Positions 61,666 through 64,000 of a stretch of DNA of 64,000 nt are shown in pieces; the stretch's first letter is position 1, and each line of letters begins with the position of its first letter. A program made the translations under genes and the position numbers. The stretch is taken from positions 540,694 through 604,693 of the forward strand of contig CALUXD010000002.1 in the NCBI GenBank assembly GCA_944324665.1. The letters are read 5' to 3'. A model generated the notes under the pieces. It made no database searches, was not told the DNA's origin, and was given only the letters and a program-made list of their open reading frames with translations. The stretch is from Candidatus Proelusimicrobium volucris (GTDB taxonomy: Bacteria; Elusimicrobiota; Elusimicrobia; Elusimicrobiales; Elusimicrobiaceae).

Positions 61666-63003
61666 TTAGAATCTCCCTATCGCTCTGTATAAATCCGCTT
61701 TGCTTATCAAAAGCCCGTAAAACGCGTTGACCAACCCCTGTCTGGCGTCGGCCAACTGCGAGTTCGCCATAAGCAAATTGAGTATGTCTATCTTACCCAC
61801 CTCGTAATAACGGAACGCCACGCGCTCGTTTTCTTCCGCCGTGGCGAGAATCTGTTTGCTTATCTCATAGGATTTTACCGCCGTATTATAGTTCTGATAA
61901 TAAGACCATACTTCGTTTAAAACGCTTATCTTTGTGTCTTCCAAACTCTCCTTGGATTGCTCATATTCATACTTGGCTTTGCTTACGGAATACGATGTGT
62001 TAAAACCGCTGAATATAGGCCAAGATAATTTAAGCCCCACGGAGCTGCCCCGCTTATAGGGCAAATCGCGCTTCCAGTTATCGTCGTAAGAGCCTTGCGC
62101 CACCGCGGAAAGGCTGGGCAAACCGCTTGAACGGGCGGAAGTTATACCCGCTTTGCCCGCGTCAACGTCACTTTGCTTCTGTTTGATTTCAGGCCGGTTC
62201 TTTAAGGCAAAATTCATTAACTCTTTTATATCGTTGCCCGATTCTAATTCTATTACAGCGTCGTCGGCAGACATCTTTTTAAGCTTAAGCGGAGTATCGG
62301 GCGGCAAATTCAACAGTACGGCCAAATTGCCCTCGTTCTGTTTTAAAGTATTTTCCGCTTCCGTTACGCTTAAGACGCTTTGCTCGTAAGTGGTTTTGGC
62401 CTGCAATTTGTCCACCAAAGATACCATGCCAAGTTCATAGCGCTTGGAGGATTCCTCAAAAGATTTGCGGTAGGTCTTCATTGTGGACTGCGCACTCTCC
62501 AAAGAAGCCTGCGCCCCCAATACCCTAAGATAAGCGCTGTGCACCTTTAATACTGTTTCCTGCAAAGAAGCGTCATAGGCGTGTTCGGCGCTGGTCAAAT
62601 ACGCTTTGTTCAGCTTAATGTTGGAAGACCGCCCGCCGAAATCATATATAAGCCAGCTTAAAGCCACCCCTGCGGAGTAAGGCTCGTTTTGGACGGAGTC
62701 TTTATCTTCCTCCATCTCTCCCGTTAAAGATCCTTCACCGTTGACCTCTATACTCGGCAAATAGCCGGACTTAGCCGCGCCCAATGCCGCTTCCTTGGCT
62801 TTTAACGCCATATAATCCGCGCTTAACGCTGGATTATTGCATATCGCCACGGCGGTTAAATCCTCCAAGGTAAGGTCTTCCGCGGTTATATCCACACCGC
62901 TGCATTCCTGCGGCGGTTCGTTCTTATACACGCCGAAGATATCCCAGCCGTTTACCCCTATCGATAACATCAGCATGGCCGAAATAATTATGTATTTCCT
63001 CAT
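61666..63003 (-). CDS. TolC-family outer-membrane efflux protein (operon 2)
   Basis: A 445-residue outer-membrane channel protein with a cleavable signal (IIISAMLMLSIGVNG) and no lipobox, so TolC-type rather than NodT-type. The two structural repeats are recognisable: ALSADYMALKAKEAALGAAKSGYLP in the first and NRPEIKQKQSDVDAGKAGI with SGLPSLSAVAQGSY in the second. Its ATG overlaps the tetR stop by four bases. The order regulator-channel-adaptor-pump differs from operon 1. Confidence 0.88.
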   Translation of the reverse strand: MRKYIIISAMLMLSIGVNGWDIFGVYKNEPPQECSGVDITAEDLTLEDLTAVAICNNPALSADYMALKAKEAALGAAKSGYLPSIEVNGEGSLTGEMEEDKDSVQNEPYSAGVALSWLIYDFGGRSSNIKLNKAYLTSAEHAYDASLQETVLKVHSAYLRVLGAQASLESAQSTMKTYRKSFEESSKRYELGMVSLVDKLQAKTTYEQSVLSVTEAENTLKQNEGNLAVLLNLPPDTPLKLKKMSADDAVIELESGNDIKELMNFALKNRPEIKQKQSDVDAGKAGITSARSSGLPSLSAVAQGSYDDNWKRDLPYKRGSSVGLKLSWPIFSGFNTSYSVSKAKYEYEQSKESLEDTKISVLNEVWSYYQNYNTAVKSYEISKQILATAEENERVAFRYYEVGKIDILNLLMANSQLADARQGLVNAFYGLLISKADLYRAIGRF

Positions 63004-63647
63004 TTTCGCTCCTTTTTATACTCGTTTAAAATCGCTTTGGTATTTCTCTCCACCAATTCCTTGGCCGTTTGTATTATATATTCATCAGGTTCTTTCTTGG
63101 ATAAAATCTTCATAAATTTATCTTTCTCGTGCCATAAACCTATCGTCGGCGCAAATATCATATGCGAAAGCAATGCCGTTTTGGCGTCGTCCGCTTTCAG
63201 GCCCGTTATCTTGCTTACGCATTTTAATATTATCTCGTTGGAAGGAGATATTATATTCTCGCGAAAGCGCTTGTTGTATTTGCTGGGATAAAAATTCTCC
63301 CGCAATAGAAACAGCGCCACATATTTATTTTTGGGCATAAAATCAAAATCTATAAAATCCCGCAATACCCGCAAAAGCCTTTCCTCCGCCTGAGGCGCCG
63401 TCAAATCTTCTATCCCCTCGGAATACTCCTTAAAATGCAGGACGGATTTGGTTTCAGCTTTCATAAAGTCGATAACATAGTCGACAACCGCCTCGTACAA
63501 GCCTTCTTTCCCGCCGAAATAATAGCTTATCGCGTGAATGTTTACCCCTGCTTTGCGTACTATCTCTCGCGTGGATACACCGTCCATGCCTCTAAGCGCG
63601 AACAGTTCAAAAGCCGTCTTCAAAAGTTTATTTTTGGAATCTTTCAT
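63000..63647 (-). CDS. TetR-family transcriptional regulator (CerR/CecR-like)
   Basis: About 215 residues from the ATG at 63647. The N-terminal helix-turn-helix reads KLLKTAFELFALRGMDGVSTR then EIVRKAGVNIHAISYYFGGKEGLY, the TetR signature. The C-terminal ligand domain (CSKITGLKADDAKTALLSHMIFA-like region) resembles the CecR subgroup that controls efflux genes. It is first in the RND operon, so it should repress itself and the pump. A perfect operator covers its promoter. Ligand unknown. Confidence 0.88.
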   Translation of the reverse strand: MKDSKNKLLKTAFELFALRGMDGVSTREIVRKAGVNIHAISYYFGGKEGLYEAVVDYVIDFMKAETKSVLHFKEYSEGIEDLTAPQAEERLLRVLRDFIDFDFMPKNKYVALFLLRENFYPSKYNKRFRENIISPSNEIILKCVSKITGLKADDAKTALLSHMIFAPTIGLWHEKDKFMKILSKKEPDEYIIQTAKELVERNTKAILNEYKKERK

Positions 63648-63684
63648 TCTCGTACCGATTTTTCCATTTTTGGCCGACAAAAAT

Positions 63685-63713
63685 AATATAACAAAAAATC
63701 GGCATAAAATCAA
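63685..63713 (-). promoter_or_regulatory. Promoter of RND operon 2
   Basis: On the - strand TTGATT (63708-63713), 17-base spacer, TATATT (63685-63690). The -35 lies inside the operator palindrome. Confidence 0.7.
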
Positions 63714-63730
63714 TCAAACGATTGATTTTA
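63705..63730. promoter_or_regulatory. TetR-type operator palindrome
   Basis: A perfect inverted repeat TAAAATCAATC-AAAC-GATTGATTTTA, 11 bp per arm, covering the -35 of the tetR-tolC-adaptor-pump operon. Size and placement are those of a TetR dimer site used for autorepression. Confidence 0.85.
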
Positions 63731-63756
63731 TCTCGAGTTTTTCCCAACTGCGGCGC

Positions 63757-63791
63757 AAAAAAATGCCCGTCCAAATACAGGCCGGGCATTT
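63757..63791 (-). terminator. Terminator of the right-edge secreted protein gene
   Basis: 9-bp stem AAATGCCCG/CGGGCATTT (63761-63769 with 63783-63791) followed on the - strand by TTTTTTTGC. Confidence 0.85.
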
Positions 63792-63816
63792 AGAGCAAAA
63801 ATTTAAAAATATTAAG

Positions 63817-64000
63817 CTAATCTCCGCCCGCACCGCCTTTTGATACTTTAAGATTATCGCATATCGATACGCCCGTTTCCGTACACGTCGTTATGCCCGT
63901 TATGTAATTTTGAGAAAGAACATAGCTCTCGCCAGCGCCTATTACGCGAGTGGCTACCACAGAGTCTTCGCCAAGGACTATCGTAAAATTATTCGTCCTC
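63817..64000 (-). CDS. C-terminal end of a secreted or surface protein (partial)
   Basis: The open frame enters from the right edge and stops at 63817-63819. The 61 visible residues are Thr/Val/Gly-rich beta-type sequence (TIVLGEDSVVATRVIGAGES, then a short segment with CTETGVSIC, ending GGAGGD). Two Cys eight residues apart could form a disulfide. Not assignable to a family. Terminator follows. Confidence 0.55.
   Translation of the reverse strand, partial: RTNNFTIVLGEDSVVATRVIGAGESYVLSQNYITGITTCTETGVSICDNLKVSKGGAGGD

Noticed and set aside
1-64000. CRISPR array, prophage or insertion sequence
   Set aside because: No regularly spaced direct repeats, transposase, integrase or phage structural genes were seen.

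Overview
The window looks like a chromosomal segment of a Gram-negative, fermentative, probably gut-associated bacterium, most likely a member of the Elusimicrobiota (Elusimicrobiaceae-like). This assignment is inferred from gene content and style, not from a search. A two-membrane envelope is shown by a Lol lipoprotein exporter, two tripartite RND pumps with outer-membrane factors, a Pal/OmpA-type lipoprotein and a small beta-barrel protein. Anaerobic hydrogen metabolism is suggested by the [FeFe]-hydrogenase maturase HydF. No insertion sequence, prophage or CRISPR array was seen.

Layout. 1-9.4 kb: Cys-rich secreted proteins with Trp/Cys modules, lolC-lolD, tRNA-Leu(GAG), a coiled-coil envelope protein whose signal peptide is out of frame, thrS and an LTA-synthase-like membrane sulfatase. 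9.5-15.3 kb: RND operon 1 (adaptor, pump, outer-membrane factor). 15.4-27.9 kb: SIS-domain protein, a degenerate trypsin-like secreted protein, coaX-coaC-coaB, EamA transporter, another Cys-rich protein, hydF, a beta-barrel protein, a small P-loop protein, and ispA-dxs-LOG. 28.2-34.7 kb: a probable operon of EamA transporter, HAD phosphatase, cyclodeaminase, an unknown helical protein and a GYF-like acidic membrane protein. 34.9-43.5 kb: compact division and wall (dcw) cluster rsmH-ftsL-ftsI-murF-mraY-ftsW-murG, preceded by an HExxH membrane protein. 43.5-47.9 kb: rsmG, mnmG, mnmE and an OmpA-like lipoprotein. 47.95-48.3 kb: a probable chromosomal origin with five perfect DnaA boxes. 48.4-57.2 kb: mixed genes including dut, a MgtE_N-CBS protein with one membrane anchor, an AlbA_2 protein and nadB. 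57.4-63.7 kb: RND operon 2 under a TetR regulator with a perfect operator palindrome. The right edge holds the end of another secreted protein.

How it fits together. The dcw and gid/mnmE genes all run leftwards, away from the proposed origin, so they are co-directional with replication. This matches the common oriC-gid arrangement.

Two patterns stand out beyond routine annotation. First, about ten genes have a -10-like hexamer ending only 5-7 bases before the ATG and no Shine-Dalgarno sequence, which suggests leaderless transcripts. Second, two exported-protein genes have an intact signal peptide separated from the mature reading frame by one base in an A/T homopolymer. That could be phase variation, transcriptional slippage or assembly error.
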